Part shown: positions 14,066 to 25,775 of the stretch, piece after piece
How positions within the stretch are numbered: position 1 is the first letter of the stretch
How the letters are laid out: each line of letters opens with the position of its first letter
Origin: Osedax fenrisi
Lineage: Eukaryota; Annelida; Polychaeta; Sabellida; Siboglinidae
Reading direction: 5' to 3'
DNA: 64,000 nt
Assembly: GCA_964019155.1 (NCBI GenBank)
Contig: OZ025239.1
Span: forward strand, 75,627,394 to 75,691,393
Made by a program: the position numbers and the translations under genes
Notes under the pieces: generated by a model
The model's input: the letters and a program-made list of their open reading frames with translations, nothing else
Told to the model about the DNA's origin: nothing
Database searches by the model: none

Positions 14066-14717
14066 ATATCCTATATCCTATACTTATTTATTTTTTTATA
14101 AATTAATATGCATTGGTATACTTGATATTAATATGACTATATTTTAAATAAACCATTCATTTAAGTCATATAATAATTGATTAAACTGTTATTCGCGAGT
14201 TGATGTTTACACTGTAAGTCTTACATGCACACAGTGTGCCGCACACAGATGCGCACAGGTGCGTACGGATGCGCACACATGTAGGCCTACTTGTATGCTC
14301 ATATATGTGCTTATAGTATACTGATATGCCATAACGGAATGCTTACAAGTCGATTTGTATTCATTATACAATATAATTACACAACTCTATAGGTTATACC
14401 TACTCTAGTAATTGCATAACCCCTATAGGTTATACCTACTATAGTATACTATAGTTATATAACTCCTATAGGTCATAAATAACATAAGTAAAGTTCAGAT
14501 TACTAGATATTACAGATTACAGATTACAGATTACTTATTTTATTCCACATTATTATTTATTGAAATAAAAAAGTAGGTATTTTATTAAAAATAAAATATA
14601 AACCTATACAATAAAATTATTACATTTACCTACATAAATTTACTATATTTAAAAATTATATAATTTTATTTATATAAATTCATAGTTAATATACAAGGGA
14701 AATGTTATATATAGCTA
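10767..14717. other. AT-rich DNA without recognisable genes
   Basis: Contains (TA)n at 11086-11127, 12830-12881, 13434-13532 (interrupted) and 13994-14062, a (TATTATTAA)n run at 11846-11895 and a hairpin at 12437-12471. The palindrome CCTATAGG recurs here (12521, 12889, 13097, 13280, 13291, 14422, 14465). Open frames at 12729-12917 and 13921-14106 are microsatellite translations. Confidence 0.7.
12437..12471. repeat. 13-bp-arm hairpin ACCTCCCCTATAG
   Basis: Perfect inverted arms with a 9-nt loop (TTGTACTCC). The half-site CTATAGGGGAGG recurs once more at about 12586. No gene lies nearby to suggest a terminator or UTR element, so its role is unknown. Confidence 0.75.
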
Positions 14718-15597
14718 GGGGAAAGTAACCGAATACGGACAGTGCCCGAATACGGACACTCTCGGTATCTCAGAAACCATAAATCCTACAAAAAAATTTT
14801 AATGAATAAAATATTTATAATTATATAAATAGTCTAAAAAAGTATTTTTTATTTTTTAATTATTCAACATATTACTGATATATCCAAAAAACTGATTTTT
14901 GTATTACGTTTTTACATGTATGAAAAAAAATTCAACTTAAAACCTTCTCAAGAATATACAAATGTATCGATACATATATTATTAAAAAATAAAGCATTCT
15001 AAACATTATATATATAATTACTATAATTTTTATAAAATATTAATTAAGTTATAAGCATATATCTAGAGGTCATATAAATCCCTAATACGGACACTCTAGA
15101 TATCTTAATACGGACAGTGTCTGTCGGAAACCCTATAACCAATCAGCGCGCAGCGTGTGAACTATTCTAATGTTCATAAAAATCGCGTTTGTTATATTAA
15201 TACGACCAATGAAGCTAAATCTAAACATGTTATTATATTACGATGATACTTAACTTGTATTATTAATTAAAAAAAGAATACAAATAAATAAATTAATTAC
15301 TAATTAAATTATATTAAATTTATAAAATTAATTATAAATAATGTAATTGTAATTTATCTGATTGGTTCATCAATAATAACTAGTTTATCTAGTGGTAATA
15401 GGGTGTCCGTAATATAACACAGGGTATCCGTATTCGGACATGGGTACCGAATACGGACACCCCCTTTATCTATTGAATAAAACGATTAAATAACATTTTA
15501 AAATCACAATAATATCTATAATCATATAATATTAATATATTTTAATTTGTGAATAAAAATATTGAGTCGTAAGTATCCGTAGTAGGTTACTTTACCC
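14718..15597 (-). mobile_element. Family B MITE, copy B2
   Basis: An element of 880 bp with ends GGGGAAAGTAACCGAATACG and GGTTACTTTACCC, TA on both sides. The ATACGGAC motif occurs in four clusters (near 14735, 15090, 15405-15465 and 15578). The orientation is opposite to B3 and B5. No transposase frame is present. Confidence 0.9.
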
Positions 15598-15639
15598 TAT
15601 ATATAATAATTTATATATAAATATATATATATAAGTATT

Positions 15640-15940
15640 GTTAAATTGTTATATTGTTATTTTTATTTGGTGGAGTCCTTTCATCTCATCCAGGAACTTA
15701 GATGAAGTTTTCACTTATAACCATATATGGCTCTAATGTCCCTTCGAAGCCGCTCTCGTGTTAAGGCATTCATGGTTTTAACGATAGCCGATCATTTATT
15801 TATACACAATTATATAAGATCATTTCTAAATAATATTTTAAGACCCATTTTATAAAATTAATTAATGGTCCGGACGAGGCTCGAACCCATGCCCTACTGC
15901 TTGTGTGTCTGATGCCTTAGCCACTGAGCCACAATTTCAG
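15640..15940 (-). mobile_element. tRNA-derived SINE, copy 2
   Basis: A reverse copy with a recognisable promoter. On the minus strand, box A TGGCTCAGTGGCTAAGG lies near 15917-15933 and box B GGTTCGAGCC near 15881-15891. The 3' end GGACTCCACC is followed by a degenerate AATAAC-type tail. Length and order match the copy at 48559. Confidence 0.88.
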
Positions 15941-16080
15941 TTTTTATACTTGACTTATCATACGTTAGGACTCATAAATAACTATAGTTATATATATATA
16001 TATATGCAGTGATTTAATATGTAATTTGTAAAGGGAAATATTTAAGAATAAAGATAAATATGTTACATATTATATATATA

Positions 16081-16982
16081 GGGGAAAGTATACTTTCCTA
16101 TAACCTACATGGTTATAACCTAATACGGACACTTTAACAATAAATGGTCTTAACATTTTATGACTCATTATTTGTATTCAAAAATGATAATATATTAATA
16201 TTATATGATTATAGATATTATTGTGATTTTAAACTTTTATTTAATCTTTTAATTTCATAGATAATGGTGGTGTCCGTATACGGTACACATGTCCTAATAC
16301 GGACTATATACCACTAGATAAACTATATATTATTGATGAATCAATCAGACAAATTACAATTACATTATTTATAATGAATTTTATGAATAATTTATTCTAA
16401 TTTAATTAGTTAATAATTTATTTATTTTTATTATTTTTTAATTAATAATACGATTTATGTATCTAAATAATAACAATTTTAGATTTAGCTTTATTGGTGT
16501 TATTAATATTATAACGCACGCGGTTTTTATGAAAATCAGAATAGTTCATGTACTGCGGGCTGATTGGTTATATTGGTCCGTATTAAGACATCTAGAGTGT
16601 CCGTATTAGGAACTTATATGACCTCTAGATATATGCTTATAACTTAATTAATATATGATAACAAATATAGAAATTATATATATACTTTTTAGAATGTTTT
16701 ATTTTTTAATAATATAGTGTTATATTTTATATCGATACATTTGTATGATTTGAGAAGGTTTTAAGTTGACATTTTTTTTCATAAATTTAAAAACGTAATA
16801 AAAAATCAGTTTATTGGATATATCAGCAATATTTTAAATAATTAAAAAATAAAAAATACTTTTTTAAACTATTTATATAATTATGAATATTTTATTCATT
16901 AACATTTTTTTTTAGGATTTATGTTTTCTGAGATACCGAGAGTGTCCGTATTCGGGCACTGTCCGTATTCGGTTACTTTCCC
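16081..16982 (+). mobile_element. Family B MITE, copy B3
   Basis: A 902-bp copy with ends GGGGAAAGTA and GGTTACTTTCCC, flanked by TA. The left end holds an extra duplication around 16090-16120. Motif clusters of the GTGTCCGTATTCGG type lie near 16121, 16271-16305, 16578-16605 and 16938-16970. It lies 483 bp from copy B2 in the opposite orientation, with SINE copy 2 between them. Confidence 0.9.
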
Positions 16983-17060
16983 TTATATATATATATATAT
17001 ATATATATATTTCTCTTAATGCACGACGTGTCACAATGCCCACGGATCGTCTGTCCTATA

Positions 17061-17099
<39 letters not shown>

Positions 17100-17272
17100 A
17101 TATATATATACAATATTGGCATCGATGCACCAATTGTAGATCTACATTATACAATTATCTGTAACATTATATACCTACAACTAATATAATAAAAACATAT
17201 ATAAATATATCCTAGGCTAATCTGCTATATAATAATATTCAAATAATGTATCCTTTGTTCATCTCTATAGAG

Positions 17273-17501
17273 AAGTGGTTCCAAACCTTTTTTCACCATA
17301 ACCCTTTTTTTTTGATTATTTTTAATTAAAAAATATACCATGTTTAAATAACAACATTTTATTATACAACATATTATTTATTACATATTATTATAACATA
17401 CATATTATTACAACATATTATCAACATACAACATATTATACAATATTTTATTATTTTATTTTTGTATTACTAAATTATAGTCATAAACGTATAATATAAA
17501 G

Positions 17502-17547
<46 letters not shown>

Positions 17548-18067
17548 CAAGATAAAGAGACGGTTGATGTTGATTTTGTTTAACAATATTCTCAATCAGC
17601 GGTTCAGTTGTATACTATAGATAACGCGGAACACATGTCACGTGTTTGTGTAGCATGTCACGTGTGTGTGTCGCATGTCACGTGTTTGTGTAGCATGTCA
17701 TTATCAGCGTCCAATTTGTTTCTAGATTTTGATTTGATTACTAGCATATTAGAAAATATACTATCACATAAATATGTTGATAAAAATGGAACTACATCTT
17801 TAAAACAAATGTCATCATTTTGGAAATGATTCAATTATAATTGAATATATATCACAGTTCAGAAATATGATTATTCATTTCCTGATTTATCTTGAATTCA
17901 TCTTGCACTTGGGTATTATTGATAAAATTAATATACTTTTCCTGGATGTCATACGGTAGATCGTCAACCAAACAAGTTTTCGGATTTCTTGCAAGCTTCA
18001 TTTGTGTAGATGGTTGAAGGAAAAAAATATTAAAATTCATCCTGAATATATATATTATGAATTGCAT
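17273..18067 (-). pseudogene. hAT-type transposon remnant
   Basis: The low-coordinate end AAGTGGTTCCAAACC resembles the hAT terminal repeat CAGTGGTTCCCA seen in reverse at 40185. On the minus strand, 17852-18067 reads LARNPKTCLVDDLPYDIQEK, which resembles the late WxRNPF region of ZBED5-like hAT transposases. The rest is decayed, contains a (TA)n run at 17510-17543, and is cut off by (TA)n at 18077. The assignment rests on short similarity. Confidence 0.5.
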
Positions 18068-18078
18068 AAAATAGCATT

Positions 18079-18135
<57 letters not shown>

Positions 18136-18139
18136 ACGA

Positions 18140-19500
18140 AATCCCCGGTCTCTCAAGCGAGGTAAAAAACCTATGTGCACAACGAAGATGCGCTAAAATA
18201 ATAATGTTATAAAACCATTATAATTAAGAGTATACAAATAACTATATATAATTAAATAAAAAAGTAAAATCAGAAGTTAAAAAACAAAAGAATGATAATT
18301 TAAGTGACAAAATATCTGAAATGGAAGACAATTTTAAAAAGAATAACACACATAAATTATTCAAACAAGTTCGTGAACTAGAAGGAAAGATATGTAGATC
18401 TACACTTGCTATGAAAGACTCCCAAGGTAATCTAAAGACCAAAAATCAAGATGTGTTACGTATCTGGAAAGCGCACTTTGAGAAACATCTTAACACACAA
18501 TTCAACCACGACGAAAATTCTCTGCAAGAATTTGACTCAGCAATATTAATAATGAAAACATAACGCTGACTATAACTGAACAGGAAGTTATGTACTCAAT
18601 AAAACAGCTAGCCAACAGAAAGTCACCTGGGGTTGATGGAATAACTTCTGAATTTATAAAAGCTGGAGGTGATATTATGACTAAAACGCTAAAAAAACCT
18701 GTTTAATAAAATAATTGTGACAGAGAATTCGCCAAATGACTGGTCTAAAATGATAATAACACCAATCCACAAAAATGGTGACAACTTGAACGCCGCAAAC
18801 TATAGAACCATTGCACTATTACCAATACCAGGTAAAATATTCTGCAAAATCTTGATGATCGAACAGATGCTCACACATAATTGAATCATCAATGAGTGAC
18901 TCTCAATTCGGTTGTACAACTCAATTTTCTACAGAGCAACCACGGATGCAATATTTATTATAAGGCAGTTGATCGAGAAAGCAAAATAGCACCAAATACC
19001 GCTCCATCTCTACTTTATTGATTTTAAAGCAGCATTTGACACTATTTGGAGAGTAGCACTTTGAAAGATGCTGCTTAAGTTAGGTATCCCAATTAAACTT
19101 GTCGAGATAATCAAAAATCTCTATGATAAAACGGAATGCTCCATAATAGCTGGAGGAGAACTAACGGACTGGTTCCCAGTTAATATTGGCGTGAGACAAG
19201 TCTGTATTATGTCACCAAGATTATTAAACATATTCCTGGAACATGTAATGAAGGGTGTTAAAAGTTTGAACCGTGACTTTCAATTAAACGAAAATATGTC
19301 TGTTGATATCAGATATGCAGACGATACGACACTCATATCTGCTGTATTCGAAAAACTGCAACTATCTACATTAGAACTTGAACAAGCTTGTCAAAAATGG
19401 GGTTTGAAGATAAATCCTCTAAAATGCGCAATAATGACACCAGATAGCAAAGCTGAAATCGACAACAACGTGTTCCCAACAAATGTAGTGTATACTACAT
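18140..19500 (+). pseudogene. Broken non-LTR retrotransposon reverse transcriptase
   Basis: A reverse transcriptase of the endonuclease-RT LINE type, read across at least two frames with several stops (near 18561, 18703 and 18883). Motifs: SPGVDGITSEFIKAGG near 18622, NYRTIALLP near 18800, YFIDFKAAFDT near 19015, GVRQVC near 19192 (normally GVRQGC) and the catalytic IRYADDTTL near 19307. It ends in a (TG)n run at 19509. It differs from the L2 family here and looks closer to RTE-like elements, but the clade is uncertain. It is not functional. Confidence 0.85.
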
Positions 19501-19507
19501 CACACTA

Positions 19508-19508
<1 letters not shown>

Positions 19509-19588
<80 letters not shown>
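19509..19588. repeat. (TG)n microsatellite
   Basis: About 40 uninterrupted TG units, followed by (GTA)n at 19597-19613 and a TATGGGGTG-type minisatellite to about 19730. All open frames here are simple-sequence artefacts. Confidence 0.97.
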
Positions 19589-19590
<2 letters not shown>

Positions 19591-20090
19591 GTGGTGTAGT
19601 AGTAGTAGTAGTGTAAGTATGTGCTTGTGTGCGGGTTTGTGTATGTGTAAGTTGACAGGTAGGTACGGGGTGTATGGGATGTATGAGATTATGGGGTGTA
19701 GGGGGTGTATGGGGTGTATGGGGTGTATACATGATACATGATACATAACAATAGCCGACGTACATATCACACGTTTGAAGTATGATTGTTCAAAGGGTCT
19801 TAAGGGTGGTATTATATGTCAGAAAGTATCATATTTCTCTAGCCATCTATATGTCGATTCGGGTATAGTTTTCTTATTTTAATAGATATTTTAATATATA
19901 TTATATATATATATATTATATATAAGATCTATAGATGAATTCCAATTTATTAGTACAATATAGAAGACCTATTTATGTATCTATTTCTCATATTTATGTC
20001 CCGTACATAAATATATGTACACTACGGGAGACCTACATATGTAGATATAGCTATAGATATATACGGCAATACACGAAATAAATGTCGGAT

Positions 20091-20236
20091 TTTATTAAAA
20101 ATAAGATCTCGATACTTATACACTTACTAGACTAGAGTAACACATCGTGCGCACACACATACTCTCGTGCGCGCGCGCGTACGTACGCACATGCGTGTAA
20201 TACCGTTCATTCTTCAGGGGTAATACTCCCCTATCG

Positions 20237-20271
<35 letters not shown>

Positions 20272-20347
20272 TGTAGTAGTATAATATACAACTTATTGAC
20301 AATCTAATAAGTTATAATATATTATATGGCAAACACGCATACACACA

Positions 20348-20397
<50 letters not shown>

Positions 20398-20626
20398 CGT
20401 CAATTAACAAATACCGAATATTTATAGTCATAACTGTTGCACACATACACTTGTTGTACGCCGCTCATTACGTAATGAGCTACACATTACGTAATAATGC
20501 AAACTACGCGAGAAACTATGACGTCATCGACTCAACTATGACGTCGTCGGCGCCGTGTATTCGCGCATGACTAGAACTGATGTCGACGGTGATGCCAACA
20601 GGTGACGCTAGTAGTAGTGAACGCGA
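20091..20626 (-). other. Probable 3' UTR with candidate poly(A) signal
   Basis: The first AATAAA on the minus strand after the stop is at 20096-20091, which would give a 3' UTR of about 530 nt. The stretch includes a (TA)n run (20350-20394), a (TAG)n run (20240-20270), two TTACGTAA palindromes (near 20468 and 20487) and a perfect TGACGTCA (20519-20526), with a one-base variant at 20539. No transcript evidence is available, so the UTR end is inference. Confidence 0.4.
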
Positions 20627-21148
20627 TCAAAGACCGTTGCGAGTGAAATTAGACGACTCCGCTGACCTTGCGGTTTGGAAAGGTCGCGTCTCGTGACCTT
20701 TAAACGCGGCGACCAACGCGTACGTGGAATAGTAGAAGCCGAGCCCGGAGCACACCAGTCCCATACTGATGATAGCGTAGTCGACCGCCTTCTGTTTAGT
20801 GGTCAACTCGTTCCGTTTGATTGACAGGTGGAAGTAGGCCGGCCATACTAGCGATAACATGTTGCCGGTGATACTGCCGATAAGTCCCATTAACAGAGCG
20901 AAGTGGGGCAGCGAAACCGCCACCAGAACGGTGAACGCTACCAGCGACACACGCAACGCGATGCACGTTACGTAACGACCGGCGCTCGACACGCCCATCG
21001 CGTCGGCCGCCCGCCCGAACGGAAGACGCTTCTCGAGTAGGCGAACGGCTGCGAAGTAGGGCAACGGGTAGGACAGCAACGCCTTCAACACCAGGATTAG
21101 GTTCACTATGGCTCGCATCGATACGTTGGGCAGGTTATTCGTTATCAC
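20627..21148 (-). CDS. VIAAT: VIAAT exon 8 (C-terminal third and stop)
   Basis: A 522-bp terminal exon coding 173 residues and the stop. The first codon is GTG, an internal valine after the acceptor TACCAG|GTG, not a start. Motifs in order: VITNNLPNVSMRAIVN, LKALLSYPLPYFAAV, SLPHFALLMGLIGSITGN, a KRNELTTKQK loop, and a last hydrophobic span GLVCSGLGFYYSTY. The cytosolic tail is about 27 residues longer than the human tail and rich in Ser, Thr and Arg. GC content is far above that of the surrounding DNA. Confidence 0.96.
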   Translation of the reverse strand: MITNNLPNVSMRAIVNLILVLKALLSYPLPYFAAVRLLEKRLPFGRAADAMGVSSAGRYVTCIALRVSLVAFTVLVAVSLPHFALLMGLIGSITGNMLSLVWPAYFHLSIKRNELTTKQKAVDYAIISMGLVCSGLGFYYSTYALVAAFKGHETRPFQTARSAESSNFTRNGL

Positions 21149-24100
21149 CTGGTACGTGGTTATGGGGGTGGGGTTACGTTATCTGCTGATAGTAAAGCGG
21201 GGGCGATGTGTTTTATTATAATTATGAAAATCATGATTTTTTTCGATGTATTTTAACTAATACAATAGACACAAATATTAAATAATATTTATTTATTTAT
21301 AGAATTTATAATTTATTTCGAAGTAGGGTTAAGGCTATACAAATGTAATGATTATGAAAATTAGTATTTTAATATATAAACAATTGTACTGTAATAACGT
21401 GACGTCACTCGCTCTCCGCGATTGCGTAATACCTCTTTGGTGGCGAATCCGAACGTGAGGAAGCCTATGTATGAGAAACCGGCCTTGAAGACAGCGGCTG
21501 CCCCGTGTGTCCAGTACATCATGGCCGGGAACGTGCTCTTATCCTCCAGGGAACCTTCCAGAGTGGGCAAGAATATCTGCGACGTATAGCTGAATATGAT
21601 GATGCCCAACGAGATCGGGAACGTCCAGATATCGATCCTGACGAGAACCTGCGTTGAGGTCGCGCGCGTCACGTTATCGGAGAGGAGGGACGGGCGGGGC
21701 GGGGGGGGTGTCGCTGTAGCCAACCTGACTCCATTTCCAGGTAGACACTCGAGTCAAGCAGTAGATGATGATGATGGCGTTTATAAACAGATGAGAAACC
21801 ATACACCAGAAGCTATTCACAGTAGTATAGGTAGTGTTAGTGAAACAGTGTGATGTATACGTAGTGATATGTATACGTGATCTTTACCATAGGATATGTG
21901 TAGCGAATATGTATAATATATAAATAAACTATATATGATACATAAATATAAATATATATAAATAATATATATATATATATAAATATATAAGTAAAAACTA
22001 GTATTATAATATGAAATAAAACTCATATTATACTGTAATATTATATAAATGGTATCAATTAATAATACACTACATGTATGTATATGATAAATACAACTAT
22101 ACTATATACACTGTATACCATGGTATATATGTGTGTACACTTATTTAGAGATAATCTACAACTAATCACTCTATCTCGATTATATTGTCTACATATATAG
22201 AAGGATGATAGGATGATGATTACGTATATCTATATAGTTATCAGTGCTCAATGGAACGCAAGCCTATAGCAAGACCTCCTCTAACCTGAAAGTCGAAGTT
22301 ATTTGGAGTTCTTGCCTATAGGCGTTATGTTAAGTTAAGTTATTGTAAAACTAAGCACATCTACGCAATTGGAATGTGTTGCAAATAGGAATGTGTTGCA
22401 AATAGACAATATAATATATGTTATTTCGCGAAGTGAAGTGAGCGATATTTTAAAGTGTAATATATAAACTATACGAAGGGTCACATGGTTTCAATGATAA
22501 CTTATCAAACAAACACACACACGCACACATACGCGCACACACACATACGCACAGTGCTCATCGCTCACTCACACATTCATACTCGCACACACAAACATAT
22601 ATAATTATAGTTCGCAGTCTATATATAGACAAACATTCCGAAAAGTGAATAGAAACGAAAGCATTCCTCGCGAACAATGGTTCTCTTGTTCGGCAGACGT
22701 GTTATGTTCGTGATGGCACACAATAGCCACAATAGCCACGTAACAACAATGTACAGTGGCGCTCGCGATGTAAACAATACAATACCACTGTTGTAGTCCG
22801 CTGTTATTAGCTACTGTTCTCTCACCCTCACCCTCTCTCTCACCCTGATCCACTCTCTCTCTCTCTCTCTCTCTCGAAGCACGGAGATATGGGGTATGAA
22901 CTGTATGGAATCTTAATAGGGCTAATCGTACGACGTACGTCTATGTCAAGGTCGTGTACCGCCATTGTTAATAGAACAATACACACATTCTAGCACCTAC
23001 CACATTACACGCTGGTACAGTAGGGGTACAGTAGTGCTTTGTTGTACCGCTGGGGGTCGCGTCGGCACTGGTTAAAAATCGCGGTGAGGTTTATATTTAA
23101 TACGGGTATTATCGCCCGTTTTAATATCGCTTATACGAAGATAAGCTGGTGGTAACTCTATCTACCAACTCAACTACCAACACTACTACATCAACCACCA
23201 CCACCAACACTACTACCAACACCACTATATCAACTGCCACCATCAACACCAACACCACACCTCCAACCCCGCGCCACTCTTGTCTATAGCACGTACTGCT
23301 ATTAGTACTACAGTAGGGGTATTGTGTGTACAGGTAAGTCTTATGACGCGGGTGGCATTAGTGTAACCCCCTTTACAGATGTAAGTTGTTGTACTATTAA
23401 CCATCTTAATCATTGATGTAGCTATATCTACAATATATATATATATATTCTCGCTTATTCTCGCTTAATCTCGTTCAATCACGATGAATCACGCTTGATA
23501 CGATACTTAATGAAGCGGTGTGTGATGCGCTTTGAAAAAGTTGTTCACACGTTCACTTATGAATGCATATTATATATGTACCTAATAGGTGCTGTAGTAC
23601 TTAGGTACTTACATAATAGGTACTGTAGTACTTAGGTACTTACCTAATAGGTACTGTATTACTTAGATATACCTAATAGGTGCTGTAGTACTTAGGTACT
23701 TACATAATAGGTACTGTAGTACTTAGGTACTTACATAATAGGTACTGTAGTACTTAGATATACCTATGTATATTAGTGAAAGCTTTACTGCATTACCGCA
23801 GTGTTACGAGGGTATACACGTATACGTGTATTCAGACAATGTGGAGGTTATTAATTACTTCACGGAAATGTTTACCGGAATACAAATTAATATTTATTCA
23901 CTCTCGAATTCACGCTATTTCGGTAGATGTATATTCTATTATTATTAATTACATTAAACGAATAACTAACATATCTTACAATATTAACTTATTTAAATAT
24001 TTATAACAATTATAATAATAGAATACAGAAGTACTATACAACCTACCTAATAGTAGTCGACTATTTTGAGGTTTGTTTACATTTAATTTATTATTATAAT

Positions 24101-25728
24101 TAATCTTAATTTTCGTAGGGAATTTCTCTTTTTTGTAGGGATAGAATCAATAAATACATTTAAATGGTGTAATATAAACTGTAAGCTATATTGATATTGT
24201 AATCGATATGCTATCAGATCAGTGGTTATCTATAGAGTTTGCATCAGGTGTAGGATACTGTACCAGTACTTTATAAGTCAGTACAGGCAGCATAGTATAT
24301 CCATCTCGTTAGTTACAAAGTGAGTCATAGCTTGTATTACATTGTTTTTATTGTTATTGTTATTTCGATGGTGTCCTTTCATCCCATCCAGGAACTTAGA
24401 TGGAGTTTTCACTTATAACCTATATATGTGTCCTCTATTATGGCTTACAACACTGCATATTAGCTAGGATGGAAATGTTATACAATAATGTGTATTGTTA
24501 CATTTATTCCTTATATGTAATCTAATATTATCTTAAAATTAAAAATCAGAATATTCGTGTTTCCAGTTGTATTATCTCTTAACTTGTTAGCTTTAAATCG
24601 TAGTAAATAGTAATACCTACCTATATAAGGGACTATTAGTGTGTTAGTATATGTCATCCAATCAACAGAGGATAATTAAAATGACATATATACATATATA
24701 CCGACGGTCTTTGAAAATAATAATACGAATGTAGGTATACCTACACTTGATTTTAATAGTAGTATATTATTATTAACATATGTAGGTTACAATGAATGTT
24801 CAATCATACATTTGATCCGTATGTTACCGTATTATATTTCCTATTACGTTTTTAATCAAGTTAAGACATCCTGAATTCATAATTTCAAATATGGAAATAT
24901 AAAAATTGTTATTTACAAAGATGCCAACTAATAGTATAGAATTTATTCCTGCAATATTAATAGCAAGTATTAGGTTATATTATCAAATGACGATATAACA
25001 GTGGAATTACACCTAAACATACATATTAACCATGCAGAATAGATAACGAAATAATAATATTGGATACTCCGATTTAGCAGTAGGCATATACATATCTGAA
25101 TTACATCTGTTTGAACATGTTTGAATAAAAAACTAATATTTCTTACGCCTAAGCCCAAGACCTCCTATAACCTCAGGCCCGAACACTGAATACAAAAAAT
25201 ATTAATTTTAAAACAAAGAGGCCCGTTTTTGTCTTTATTTATTACTTCTTTTATACGTCTTTTTTATATTAATATACATTTATATATAATTAATGAATAG
25301 CAATCATCATTATTATGATTAAATAATGATACAATATATCGTTAAAATGCAATAATATAGACTTTAATAACAAGTTTATTTTAATATTTTAAATTATTTT
25401 CACTATTCTGATTGGTCAATACTGTATTTCTCTATGATAATTGGTTACATTTGACCTATTTTAAAAAAAAATTATTTTAATTTATTTAAACAGATTTATT
25501 CCAATATAATAGTTGTACATATTAACGCTATTTTGCACCTATATTAAGGAAATAAACATATATAAATGCATCCTACAATCTAAAGCCCCAACATTATTTA
25601 AAATAGTTCCGTGATGATCAATGATTTGTAAACAAAATTACCTTATAATATAAATTTTATTAAAATATTTAAAAATAATTATAATAAATCATAATTTTAA
25701 AAGGATTTACATTAAGTATATAACTATA

Positions 25729-25775
<47 letters not shown>

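Noticed and set aside
18242..18442. Minus-strand open frame
   Set aside because: Antisense of the broken LINE reverse transcriptase.
19495..19770. Open frames on both strands over the (TG)n run
   Set aside because: Dinucleotide repeats are open in several frames; there is no codon bias or homology.
21596..21853. Plus-strand open frame of 85 codons
   Set aside because: It is the antisense shadow of VIAAT exons 6 and 7.
22605..22853. Minus-strand open frame considered as the missing VIAAT exon between exons 5 and 7
   Set aside because: No splice sites with the right phase, and the true exon was found at 21725-21812 with clear similarity and matching phases.
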